Source of the DNA: Clostridium sp. LS
GTDB lineage: Bacteria; Bacillota; Clostridia; Clostridiales; Clostridiaceae
Direction of reading: 5' to 3'
NCBI RefSeq assembly: GCF_002760435.1
Contig: NZ_AUUU01000013.1
Location: forward strand, 81,506-145,505
DNA length: 64,000 bases
Shown here one piece after another: positions 1 to 8,757 of this stretch. A program made the translations under genes and the position numbers. Within the stretch, counting starts at the first letter, position 1; every line of letters starts with the position of its first letter. The notes under the pieces are model-generated. The model worked only from the letters and a program-made list of their open reading frames with translations. It searched no databases and was not told the DNA's origin.

Positions 1-1
1 A

Positions 2-682
2 TCTGTACTTGGAGTGACTTTAATATTACAAAAATTAATATTTCCTAAATGGGATATTGTTTCTTGGGTTACTAAAGCTCCTTATAATATTCCTGAAGCA
101 AGTGTTGTAGGTTCAATGAATAACTGGGCTTTAATGATTGCACTTGTATTTGGTATTCTTCTTGCAGTTTGTATTAATCCAAAGCGTATGAAAGGTAACT
201 TGGCTTCAGCAATTAATGCTGGTGCAATAGGATCATTATTAGCTGTTATGAATACTGCATCAGAAGTAGGCTTTGGTAATGTTATAAAAACTTTACCAGG
301 ATTTCAATCTATAGCTCATGCATTAACAAACATTAATCCAAATGGAAGTCCATTACTTTCAGAAGCAGTAACAGTAAATACTCTTGCTGGGGTTACAGGT
401 TCTGCATCAGGTGGAATGAGTATTGCACTTGATACTTTTGGTAAGGAATATTTAAGCTGGGCAAACAGTGTCGGAATAGATCCACAATTGCTTCACCGTG
501 TTGCTGCAATGGCATCAGGTGGAATGGATACATTACCTCATAATGGAGCTGTTATAACTTTACTTGGAATTGCAGGCTTAACCCATAAACAATCATATAA
601 AGATATATTCGTAATTACTTGTATTAAGACAGGAACAGTATTTACATTAATAGCATTGCAAAGTATATTCCACTTTGTTTAA
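2..682 (+). CDS. GntP-family permease, 3' part only
   Basis: The reading frame is open from the first bases of the window, so this is the C-terminal part (about 226 residues) of a gene that starts upstream. It is strongly hydrophobic with repeated glycine/alanine-rich segments (for example GSASGGMSIALD and ASGGMDTLPHNGAV) typical of GntP/gluconate:H+ symporters and the related hydroxybutyrate permeases. The family imports sugar acids or short hydroxyacids across the cytoplasmic membrane. The substrate cannot be read from this fragment. The next gene is a (R)-enoyl-CoA hydratase, which would fit a hydroxyacid substrate, but that is inference. Confidence 0.8.
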   Translation, partial: SVLGVTLILQKLIFPKWDIVSWVTKAPYNIPEASVVGSMNNWALMIALVFGILLAVCINPKRMKGNLASAINAGAIGSLLAVMNTASEVGFGNVIKTLPGFQSIAHALTNINPNGSPLLSEAVTVNTLAGVTGSASGGMSIALDTFGKEYLSWANSVGIDPQLLHRVAAMASGGMDTLPHNGAVITLLGIAGLTHKQSYKDIFVITCIKTGTVFTLIALQSIFHFV

Positions 683-744
683 TAGAGATTTAAAAGCACA
701 TTAAATTATTTTGGTTATATGCATTATAAAAGGAGGAATAGCAA

Positions 745-1161
745 GTGAAAGGCTTAACTATAAAAGAATTAAATATTGGTGATAAAGCATCTTTTCAAAA
801 GACCATTACTGAAACTGATGTATACTTATATGCTGGTATAACAGGAGATTTGAATCCAGCACATATTAATCAAGTTGAGGCAGAAAAAACAATGTTTCAA
901 GGAAGAATTGCTCATGGTATGTTAACAGCTGGTTTAGTGTCAGCGGTACTTGGAATGCAATTGCCAGGTCCAGGTTCAATATATCTTGGACAAGAACTTA
1001 AATTTATGGCTCCTGTGAGAATTGGTGATACAATTAAAGCAGAAGTTGAGGTTATAGAAAAGTTTGAAGATAAGAATAGAATAAAATTAAGTACTATATG
1101 TACAAATCAAAATGGTGTTGAAGTACTAGTAGGTGTTGCAACTATAATGCCGCCAAAATGA
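745..1161 (+). CDS. MaoC-family (R)-specific enoyl-CoA hydratase
   Basis: A 138-residue single hot-dog protein. It carries the hydratase-2 signature YAGITGDLNPAHIN with the catalytic pair Asp35 and His40, then FQGRIAHGML. In this family the enzyme hydrates trans-2-enoyl-CoA to (R)-3-hydroxyacyl-CoA in the cytoplasm (PhaJ/MaoC type). The start is GTG at 745, placed 8 bases after an AGGAGG. The length is normal for a stand-alone MaoC dehydratase. It lies 62 bases after the permease gene and is closed by a clear terminator, so the two may form one unit. The exact acyl chain preference is unknown. Confidence 0.88.
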   Translation: MKGLTIKELNIGDKASFQKTITETDVYLYAGITGDLNPAHINQVEAEKTMFQGRIAHGMLTAGLVSAVLGMQLPGPGSIYLGQELKFMAPVRIGDTIKAEVEVIEKFEDKNRIKLSTICTNQNGVEVLVGVATIMPPK

Positions 1162-1180
1162 AGACAAGCCTTCTGATAAA

Positions 1181-1221
1181 TAGTGTAAATTTCATTTGTT
1201 TGAGATTTACACTACTTTTTT
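1181..1221 (+). terminator. Rho-independent terminator after the hydratase gene
   Basis: A perfect 10-bp stem (TAGTGTAAAT / ATTTACACTA) with a 14-base loop is followed by C and six T residues. Confidence 0.85.
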
Positions 1222-1379
1222 ATGTGTATCCGCATGTTAATTAAAAATATAGAAATCAGATATATTTGTAGCTAGAGTAAGAGGAAAAACAAAATGTAAT
1301 TTTTAAAATGTGAATAATTTATATTCCAAGTTCAAACAATAACTAAAAAATTGTTATCGTTTTAAGGGGAGTTTTATTT

Positions 1380-2200
1380 ATGAAAAAAATATTCACTTTT
1401 ATTGTTATTATAAGTCTTATTGTAATAATAATTGGATGTGATACGCATAACAGTAAGATTACAACAACAAATATTGCACCAAGTAAGGATAGATTGGAAA
1501 CAATAAAAGAAAAAGGAGTATTAACTTTTGCCTCAGCGAATGACCCACCTTTTGTCTATATAAATACTGAAGCAAATAAGCTTAGTGGAATTGATGCTGA
1601 TATCATAGCTGAAATTACAAAGCGCCTTGGAATTAATAAAGTTGAGCTAAAGGAAATACCATTTGCAGACCTATTAAATCAACTAAATGCTGATGAGAGT
1701 ATAGATCTAGCTGCAGATGGAATATATATAACTCCCGAGCGCCAAGAGATAGTATCATTTACTCAACCACGATATAAGGAGACAGAAGCTGTTATTGTTC
1801 CAAAAGCCTCAAAAATTAATTTTAAGGATGATTTGAAAAATGCAGTAGTTGGAGCTAGAAGAGGCACAAAATTTGCAGATTTGGTAGAAAATTGGAGAAA
1901 AAATAACTTAATAAAAGATGTAGTGATTTTCGAAGATACTCCTAAATTACTGAATGCTTTAAATAATGGAGAAATTGATGCAGGAGTATCTGATTCTACT
2001 TTGGTAAAATATTCTTTAAAAAACAAAAGCTTTAATTTAAAGACGTTAAGAGATTATACTCCTGAACTGGAATAGCAGTTAAGAAAAGCGATATTACATT
2101 ATTAAATGCTCTAAATGAAAAAATTAATGAGATGAAAGCTGATGATACGTTGTATGCTATTCTTATAGAGAACGGCTTAGATAAAAATGATATGGTTTGA
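1380..2200 (+). pseudogene. Amino-acid ABC transporter binding lipoprotein, frameshifted near the C-terminus
   Basis: The first frame (1380-2075) gives a lipoprotein signal ending in GC (Cys20) and a family-3 solute-binding protein: LETIKEKGVLTFASANDPPF, then GIDADIIAEI and DGIYITPERQ. The frame stops at 2073-2075 just after YTPEL. In the next frame the missing C-terminal part continues at once (GIAVKKSDITLLNALNEK, then ADDTLYAIL), ending with TGA at 2198-2200. One base appears to be missing near 2069 (CT-GGA instead of CTN-GGA). Intact, it would be about 273 residues, normal for the family. No permease or ATPase genes lie next to it, so it is an orphan. A sequencing error would also explain the break. 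Confidence 0.8.
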
Positions 2201-2323
2201 AGCTAGTGACACAAGAATATACAAAAATAATGTTCTTAGAAAATTGAATAGTGTGATATCTATATGTATATTATAATTATTAATAAATGAGTACTTTTTT
2301 TAAAGTTTGAAGGAGGAAAATAA

Positions 2324-2536
2324 GTGCGAATAGGATGGATAATTATAATTGCAGTTTTAATACTTGTTATATTTAGAGCATTAAAAACTCATTTTGTGTG
2401 CCCTAAATGCGGTGAAAATTTTAAGATAAGCATTTTTAAATATATATTTACCATACATTTACTGGGTAAACGTATGGCCAAATGTCCTAACTGCGGACAT
2501 ATTGAATTTTTTATCCCGAAGTGGGATAAAAAATAG
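2324..2536 (+). CDS. Small membrane-anchored zinc-ribbon protein
   Basis: 70 residues starting at GTG after AGGAGG. Residues 4-21 form one hydrophobic segment, followed by two CPxCG knuckles (Cys26/Cys29 and Cys54/Cys57) that would hold one zinc ion. The lysine-rich tail probably lies in the cytoplasm. I do not recognise a named family. Small TM-plus-zinc-ribbon proteins are common in Clostridium and mostly uncharacterised. It is monocistronic and has its own promoter-like upstream module (see findings). Confidence 0.65.
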   Translation: MRIGWIIIIAVLILVIFRALKTHFVCPKCGENFKISIFKYIFTIHLLGKRMAKCPNCGHIEFFIPKWDKK

Positions 2537-2707
2537 CAAACCATATATTGGCATTATTTAAATGCAGAAAGGATTTATGCAAAGTATACTTATTTGAAAA
2601 TTGAGTAATGAGATATTTACTAAATATGTTATAATTAATATAGGATAGTAACTATAAGATCAACTATTAATTGAGTAGTTGTATGTTTTATGAAAGGAAT
2701 GATGAGA

Positions 2708-2965
2708 ATGGCAGAAGTAACAATGTGTCAAAGTTGTGGGTTGCCGTTTAACGAAGAACACGCGCATTTCATAGCAACAGAACAAGATGGGAGTAAGAGT
2801 ATTTACTGTACAAATTGCTATAAAGGCGGGAAATTTATTGAACCTGATATATCCATGGAAGAAATGATTGAGATAATTGTGCCTATTTTAGGAAGAGCAC
2901 TAGGCGAAGAAGAAGCAAGAAAAGAAATGACAACTTTATTGCCAACTCTTAAGCGTTGGAGATAA
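2708..2965 (+). CDS. Putative zinc-ribbon domain protein
   Basis: 85 residues from ATG 2708, which sits 9 bases after AAAGGA. An in-frame ATG at 2690 lies on top of that ribosome site and is less likely. Two knuckles, CQSC (Cys7/Cys10) and CTNC (Cys34/Cys37), flank an aromatic and glycine-poor strand, the pattern of the 'putative zinc ribbon' domain family also found fused to AraC regulators. The acidic helical tail carries no recognised domain. Function unknown; DNA or protein binding is possible. Confidence 0.7.
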   Translation: MAEVTMCQSCGLPFNEEHAHFIATEQDGSKSIYCTNCYKGGKFIEPDISMEEMIEIIVPILGRALGEEEARKEMTTLLPTLKRWR

Positions 2966-3111
2966 GCATAATCCAAGAAAAACTTAATACATAATATTCA
3001 TTTATATTATAAATAAATATTAATAGTAATTGTAAAGTCGCATTGTTCAAAAGATTGGATTTGCGATTTTTACTGTGCAATTTATTAAATGTTTTATATA
3101 GGGGTGATGAG

Positions 3112-3642
3112 ATGAAATCAATACCTAATTGCATATCAGCCAGTAGAATAATTTTCTCTTTTGCTCTTATTTTGGTTAAACCATTGAGTGTAGATTTTTA
3201 TATAATATATATCATTTGTGGATTTAGTGATATCATGGATGGACTTATTGCTAGAAAAACTGGTACAACAAGTAAAGTTGGAGCAAAACTTGATTCTATA
3301 GCTGATATGATTATGATTGGTATATTATTGTTTTTGCTTTATCCGATTATAAATCCCAAAATTGAAATTATTATTTGGGTTATTTTAATTGGCATTATTA
3401 GACTAATAGGGATTAGTGTGGCTCTAAAAAAATATAAGACATTTGCAAGTATTCATACCTATGGAAATAAAATCACTGGTATGATTTTATTCATATTTCC
3501 AATTTTATTTCCATATATTCATACAAGTATTTTAATTTATATAATTTGCGTTGTGGCAAGCGCATCAGCAATTGAGGAATTAATTATTCAGCTGACATCA
3601 TGTGAGCTGAAATTGAATAGACAAAGTATATTCAAGAAATAA
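3112..3642 (+). CDS. CDP-alcohol phosphatidyltransferase family membrane protein
   Basis: 176 residues. The start is ATG 3112 behind AGGGGTGATGAG; the open frame runs further upstream but without a ribosome site. The full CDP-alcohol motif D-x2-DG-x2-AR-x8-G-x3-D-x3-D is present (Asp40, Asp43, Gly44, Ala47-Arg48, Gly57, Asp61, Asp65), and the rest is about five to six membrane segments. Such enzymes swap CMP of a CDP-activated lipid for an alcohol such as glycerol-3-phosphate, serine or inositol in the membrane. The acceptor cannot be told from the sequence. It is an isolated gene, not in the pgsA housekeeping context. Confidence 0.85.
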   Translation: MKSIPNCISASRIIFSFALILVKPLSVDFYIIYIICGFSDIMDGLIARKTGTTSKVGAKLDSIADMIMIGILLFLLYPIINPKIEIIIWVILIGIIRLIGISVALKKYKTFASIHTYGNKITGMILFIFPILFPYIHTSILIYIICVVASASAIEELIIQLTSCELKLNRQSIFKK

Positions 3643-3692
3643 GTATAAGCTATTACTTAAATCATATATATTCCTCTTTCTTACTAAATGAT

Positions 3693-4049
3693 TTATTTAA
3701 AAGGAGAAATAGCTACTTCTCCAGTACCGAGCACTACCCCAATATCTCCTTCGTGAAGAGTTCCTAGTTTTAAAATTTCATCCGTTTCATCTAAGTGTAT
3801 AAATTGCATAAGCTTACCGCTACTATCAACTGTTATTAAAGTAGCAGTAGTATTTGGATTTACAAGTTTAGCATTGACTCTATACCCATCAAATAAAGAA
3901 AGTGAATAGATACCTTGTTTATAAGTAGTTGAAATAGGGAATATTTGTTGTTCCGAAACTTCAGCAATCGGAGATGGTTGTATTTCTGAAATTATAGTAA
4001 AGGTGAATACATATATTAAAAATACCATTAAAAGTTTCTTTGTTTTCAT
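3693..4049 (-). CDS. Small secreted or anchored protein of unknown function
   Basis: 118 residues on the minus strand with a good GGAGGT site before the ATG. The N-terminus (KTKK, then about 17 hydrophobic residues) is an export signal or membrane anchor. No lipobox cysteine is present. The rest is a short, probably beta-rich domain (GYRVNAKLVNPNTTATLITV, then TLHEGDIGVVLGTGEV). I do not recognise a family. Confidence 0.55.
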   Translation of the reverse strand: MKTKKLLMVFLIYVFTFTIISEIQPSPIAEVSEQQIFPISTTYKQGIYSLSLFDGYRVNAKLVNPNTTATLITVDSSGKLMQFIHLDETDEILKLGTLHEGDIGVVLGTGEVAISPFK

Positions 4050-4210
4050 AACACATACCTCCGTTTATTATTATTTTGCTTTTTTATCAAAATATACACT
4101 CCATGAACAGATAAATTATTAAAACTGTGATTAGTTAATATCAACATAATATTTTAGAAGTATAGCTTTAGGTATAGTAATTTGTCATATTTTTTATACG
4201 CAGTTCTACT

Positions 4211-6707
4211 GTGCGACAAGAAGTCGCTAAATAATAGCGTTTCCATAGGAAACTATGCTAGTCATTGAGCACATTCCCGCTCAAAACTGCGTTTCGAGTA
4301 ATTGAAATGTGGGTTGCATGAGAGTTAAATGCCTAATGTAGAACATAGTCACATTGAACTACAGGGTTAGGGAAAGAATGAGAATGTGTAAACAGTTGTT
4401 GAACCTTTGTAATTTTCGTAATGCGTAAATAGGCCAAAGTGACTGATAGGCTTATATTATGGATAGGAAAGGGTGAATAGTAGTTCAACCATGTAATGAC
4501 CCATATATCCATCGGAATATAGAAGGACACTTAACTCATTCGTATCTATTATTAGTGGAACTTGGTAAGCCCTATGTGCTCCTTTACTAGGTAGGACAAT
4601 CGCAAGAAAGTCACAATGTGCAGAGGGTATGGGAGTGTGGAGAAAGCGAACGCCGACAGGACGAAAGTCCAGAGAAATAAATAACTCGTTGGATAGGAGT
4701 TCAAAATTTGCTCTAACTTGAAAGAGTGCAGACTTCCACATGGTCGTCAACATGATAAAAAAAACGGAAAGTAATTAATTTAAAATGAGGAGTTTAGTTA
4801 TGGAAACTTATATAAAATTTAATAAGTCGGCTACTGCTCCACAGGTTTACGATTGGAACTCTATTAACTGGAGGAAAATCTATAAGTATGTGAAGAAATT
4901 GCGACAACGGATTTTTCATGCCGAACAGTTAGGACAAAAAAGGAAAGTCAGAAAACTTCAAAGATTAATGATTAGAAGTAAAGCGAATTTACTTCTTTCG
5001 ATTAAAAGGGTAACTCAAATAAACAAGGGTAAACGAACCGCTGGAATTGATAAGATGATAATAATTAATGATAATGAAAGAATTAAACTATACAATCTAA
5101 TTAAAAATTATAACGTTAAATCTATAAAAGTCAAACCAGCAAAAAGAACTTACATACCTAAGAAGAATGGGAGATTAAGACCATTAGGGATACCAATAAT
5201 CAAAGATAGGATATATCAAAATATTGTTAAAAATGCACTGGAACCACAATGGGAAAGTAGATTCGAATCTATTTCTTATGGCTTCAGACCGAAACGAAGT
5301 GCACAAGATGCAAGACAGCAACTTTTTATCAAACTTCGTGCCGGAACGAAAAGGCAATGGATATTTGAAGGAGATTTCAAAGGGTGTTTTGACAATCTAA
5401 ATCATGAGTACATAATATCATGTTTAGACAAGTTCCCATGCAAAGAAACCATTTTAGAATGGCTTAAAGCTGGATATATCGATAATGATGTATTTAATGA
5501 GACAATAGCCGGAACGCCTCAAGGCGGAATAATATCACCATTACTTGCAAATATAGCATTGCATGGAATGGAGGAAGAATTAGGGGTAAGTTATAAGCAC
5601 AGTACAAATGGATATTACTTAGAACCGAATTCCATAGGAATAGTGAAATATGCTGATGACTTTATAATACTATGCAAAACTGAAAAAGATGCTAAATCAA
5701 TGTATGAGAAATTAAAGCCCTATTTAGAAAAGAGAGGTTTGACTTTAGCTGATGATAAAACTAAAGTTACTCATATAAATGAAGGTTTTGATTTTCTTAG
5801 TTTTAATGTAAAGAAATATAAAACAATGCGAGGAACGATATTATTGATTAAGCCATCCAAGGCAAGTATTAAAAAGGCAAAACAAAAAATCAAAGAAGTA
5901 TTTGATAGATACAAGGGTAATCCGGTTGGAGTTATTATAACTAAACTAAACCCAATCATAAGAGGTATAGGAAACTACTGGTCAAGCTTTGTATCAAAAG
6001 AAGCATTTAAAAAGATAGACTATTACATATGGATTAAAGTAAGAAAATATCTGAAGTTCATGCACCCTAAAAAACCGTGGAAATGGATTATTAAAAAATA
6101 TTTCAGCAATGATATACATGGCGTAAGCACTGCAAAATGGTTATTAACAGATAAAAGCATGAAAAATTGCCAACTGATGAAAATGCAATGGATACCTATA
6201 ATAAGACATCAATTGATTAAATATAAGAATAGTCCGGATGATGGAACATTGAAAGAATACTTCATGAAAAGAGATGAAAAAGAATTTAGTAGAAACAATA
6301 TTTTGAGTAGGCAAAAATTAGCAAAAAAATGCAGACATCAATGTAGGATTTGCAATCAATCATTATTCAGCGAAGAAAATTTAAAAATCAATCAAATCGT
6401 ACCCAAGGTACTTGGCGGAAAGGATGTTTACAGAAACTTTGAGATATTACATGAAAGTTGTCATGCCCAACATCAAAAATTATTGAAAAAATATGGTGGA
6501 AACAAACAACTTAGTAAAATCAAGAAATTTTTTAAGGATAGACAGATAGAGCCATCAAGTAAAGAAGGTATGAAATTGATGAGAGAACAATTTAAGCGTT
6601 TTGAATATAACTGTTAGGATAAATGATGGCTTGAGCCGTATGTGGTGAAAGTCACAAGTACGGTTCTTAGGGGGGAAAGAAACCGAGAGGTTTCCGACCT
6701 ACCCGAC
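4211..6707 (+). mobile_element. Complete group II intron
   Basis: The 5' end is the canonical GTGCGAC at 4211. The 3' end has a domain V hairpin (GAGCCGTATG ... GTACGGTTC, about 6632-6666), a domain VI hairpin and a terminal CCCGAC, placing the last base at 6707. Exon-binding pairs support the boundary: exon ACGCAGTT (4198-4205, IBS2) is the exact complement of AACTGCGT inside the intron (4285-4292, EBS2), and exon CTACT (4206-4210, IBS1) pairs with AGTAG (4479-4483, EBS1). The ORF is located upstream of domain V as in bacterial IIB-type introns. It sits between genes and breaks no ORF. Confidence 0.9.
4800..6617 (+). CDS. ltrA: Group II intron-encoded reverse transcriptase/maturase (LtrA-like)
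   Basis: 605 residues from ATG 4800, which follows AGGAG by 7-8 bases; an ATG at 4785 overlaps that site. Order: N-terminal RT-0 region, seven-block reverse transcriptase with GTPQGG and the catalytic YADD (Tyr284-Asp287), maturase domain X (about 370-470), and a C-terminal HNH-type zinc region CRICNQ ... GGKD ... ESCHAQH. It promotes splicing of its host intron RNA and target-primed reverse transcription. The usual catalytic His of the HNH motif (HxxP) is replaced: the sequence reads INQIVPK (Asn531-Gln532), so second-strand cleavage may be lost. The length is normal. Confidence 0.93.
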   Translation: METYIKFNKSATAPQVYDWNSINWRKIYKYVKKLRQRIFHAEQLGQKRKVRKLQRLMIRSKANLLLSIKRVTQINKGKRTAGIDKMIIINDNERIKLYNLIKNYNVKSIKVKPAKRTYIPKKNGRLRPLGIPIIKDRIYQNIVKNALEPQWESRFESISYGFRPKRSAQDARQQLFIKLRAGTKRQWIFEGDFKGCFDNLNHEYIISCLDKFPCKETILEWLKAGYIDNDVFNETIAGTPQGGIISPLLANIALHGMEEELGVSYKHSTNGYYLEPNSIGIVKYADDFIILCKTEKDAKSMYEKLKPYLEKRGLTLADDKTKVTHINEGFDFLSFNVKKYKTMRGTILLIKPSKASIKKAKQKIKEVFDRYKGNPVGVIITKLNPIIRGIGNYWSSFVSKEAFKKIDYYIWIKVRKYLKFMHPKKPWKWIIKKYFSNDIHGVSTAKWLLTDKSMKNCQLMKMQWIPIIRHQLIKYKNSPDDGTLKEYFMKRDEKEFSRNNILSRQKLAKKCRHQCRICNQSLFSEENLKINQIVPKVLGGKDVYRNFEILHESCHAQHQKLLKKYGGNKQLSKIKKFFKDRQIEPSSKEGMKLMREQFKRFEYNC

Positions 6708-6852
6708 ATGGCTAGTAGTTTGTAGATTAGATGCAAAAATTCACAAAAGTGTTCTTTGAAAATTAACTAATGGGATGTTTACAATATATGCTATAATTTT
6801 ATTATAATGGATGATGTTATAAATTAATAAAATGATAGGGGGAATACTTAAA

Positions 6853-7518
6853 ATGGATATTGAAAGACACTTCATTCAAGGTAATGGGTTTGAAATACCA
6901 AGTATTATATTAAAACCAAAAAATTCAATAGGTTCAGCTGTTATTGTACATGGATACGGTGGTTGCAAAGAAGAACAACTTGGCTTAGCGTTGAGAGTAG
7001 CTGAAATCGGAATGACAACATGTGTCATAGATCTTAGAGGTCATGGGGAAAACGAACTTCCTTTAAATGAAAATGTACCTTTAGATGTTGAAACTGCAAT
7101 TAAATACTGCCGTTGTTTTGGAAAAGTAGTTGCAATAGGTCATTCTTTGGGAGGACGTCTTTCACTTTTGAGTGGCGCAAATTATGTTATTGGTGTATCA
7201 CCTGCATTAAATAAAACGTTTAGCAATCAAACAAAAGAAATATTAAAATCATTAAGAAGTTATAGAGTAACAGAAATAAATCCTAATATAAATTGGGATA
7301 TTCTAAACAAACTTGCTGAATGGAAATATGATAGTAATAAGCATGTTCAAATTATTTTTGGTTCTCGTGATGTTCCAGATATAATATCTACATGCAATAA
7401 GTTAAAAGAAAAAGGAGTTCCAATAGTACAAATAGATAAGGCATTGCATAATGATATTTTTTTATTAAATGAGACTTTTGACAATATAGTTAATCAATTA
7501 AAAGAATGGTTTCAATAA
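6853..7518 (+). CDS. Alpha/beta hydrolase, paralogue 1
   Basis: 221 residues. ATG 6853 follows AGGGGGA; the ATG at 6832 would place translation upstream of that site. Features of a serine hydrolase are clear: VHGYGG oxyanion loop (33-38), nucleophile elbow GHSLGG with Ser98, acid GSRDVPD near 180 and His in ALHNDIF near 200. No signal peptide, so cytoplasmic. It is closely similar to the gene at 11185 (same length, same motifs, roughly half the residues shared by eye). Substrate unknown; the fold covers esterases and acyl hydrolases. Confidence 0.8.
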   Translation: MDIERHFIQGNGFEIPSIILKPKNSIGSAVIVHGYGGCKEEQLGLALRVAEIGMTTCVIDLRGHGENELPLNENVPLDVETAIKYCRCFGKVVAIGHSLGGRLSLLSGANYVIGVSPALNKTFSNQTKEILKSLRSYRVTEINPNINWDILNKLAEWKYDSNKHVQIIFGSRDVPDIISTCNKLKEKGVPIVQIDKALHNDIFLLNETFDNIVNQLKEWFQ

Positions 7519-7714
7519 AATAAATATTAGACTATAAAATTGCATATCAAGATTTGCGACTTTTTATTGCGAAATTCTAAAATGTTGAGTAGTTTGTAGA
7601 TTTGGTGTAGTAGTTTTAACTTAAATTAATTACACTTTATTTGAAATATGTTATTTATGAGCTAATAATCACTTAAAAGAACTTCAATATTAATAAGTTA
7701 AAGGGGGATTCAAT

Positions 7715-8581
7715 ATGAAAAAGTTAGGAGTTTTATTGATTATAATTATATTAACATCAATGATTGGATTTGGATGTAGTAGAGCAAGTAATTTGTCTTC
7801 AGATGATACTTCAAGCAAACCTTCGACAGAATTAAAAGAAGGTAATGATTCAACTGAAAAAATAGTTGATGAGAACCTAGATAAGTATTTCGAGGGGTTT
7901 GATGGCTGTTTTGTTTTATTTGATCAAAAGAAAAATGAATATTCCATTTATAACAAAGAAAAAAGTGAAAAGCAAATTTCTCCTTGCTCGACGTTTAAAA
8001 TCGTTAATTCCTTAATAGGACTTGAAACTAATGTTTTACAAGATGAGAATACCACCTTTAAATGGGATGGAACAAAATATCCAATCGATACGTGGAATAA
8101 AGACCAGACATTACAATCAGCAGTTTCAAATTCAGTTGTATGGTATTTTCAAGAGGTTGCATCAAAAGTTGGAGAAGAGAAAATGAAAAGTTATCTTGAT
8201 AAATTAAACTATGGTAATAAGGATATATCTGGCGGCATAACAAAGTTTTGGTTGCAATCATCTTTGAAGATTTCTCCAAAGGAACAAGTTGATATGTTAA
8301 GAGAATTATATAATAACAAGCTTCCTTTTTCAGATAAAAATATTAATGTTGTTAAAAAGGTTTTAATACTTTCAAACCAAGATGGTGTAATTTTTTCTGG
8401 TAAAACTGGTTCAGGTACCTTTGATAAGAAAGGCATAAATGGATGGTTTGTAGGTTATGTTGAACGAGATAATAATGTATTCTTTTTTGCAACCAATATA
8501 GAAGGTAAAGATAATGCATCTGGTGCTAAAGCGCAACAGATAACTACGCAAATATTAAAAGATAAAAATATCTTATCATAG
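7715..8581 (+). CDS. Class D (OXA-type) beta-lactamase, lipoprotein
   Basis: 288 residues with a lipobox GFGC (Cys21), then a Ser/Thr-rich linker. All class D landmarks are visible: S-T-F-K with Ser92 and the carboxylatable Lys95, the S-V-V motif at 140-142, YGN (in KLNYGNKD), the FWLQSSLKISP region and KTGSG near the C-terminus. These enzymes open beta-lactam rings with an acyl-serine intermediate. The protein would be tethered to the outer face of the membrane. Good ribosome site AAGGGGG. No transposon or regulator (BlaI/BlaR) is adjacent, which fits an intrinsic chromosomal enzyme such as those known in clostridia and bacilli. A penicillin-sensor domain is an alternative role, but a BlaR-like membrane part is absent. 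Confidence 0.88.
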   Translation: MKKLGVLLIIIILTSMIGFGCSRASNLSSDDTSSKPSTELKEGNDSTEKIVDENLDKYFEGFDGCFVLFDQKKNEYSIYNKEKSEKQISPCSTFKIVNSLIGLETNVLQDENTTFKWDGTKYPIDTWNKDQTLQSAVSNSVVWYFQEVASKVGEEKMKSYLDKLNYGNKDISGGITKFWLQSSLKISPKEQVDMLRELYNNKLPFSDKNINVVKKVLILSNQDGVIFSGKTGSGTFDKKGINGWFVGYVERDNNVFFFATNIEGKDNASGAKAQQITTQILKDKNILS

Positions 8582-8658
8582 ATTTACAGACAGGGCATAA
8601 AACGAAAGGTTGCAATAACAGTTTTTTCAGCTTAGGGTTGAATGAAAACAAGAAATAT

Positions 8659-8687
8659 TTGACAATGGAACGTATGTTTGCTAAAAT
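8659..8687 (+). promoter_or_regulatory. Promoter of the 8758 hydrolase gene
   Basis: TTGACA at 8659-8664 and TAAAAT at 8682-8687 with a 17-base spacer. Confidence 0.65.
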
Positions 8688-8757
8688 TATTTTGAAAGTA
8701 TAATAATATATTTCATACTATCTATGAAGTTAAATATAAATAGTTAGGAGAATAAGA

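Noticed and set aside
4333..4753. Two overlapping minus-strand ORFs of 65 and 98 codons
   Set aside because: They lie wholly in the RNA domain I region of the group II intron, which is structured non-coding RNA; no family resemblance.
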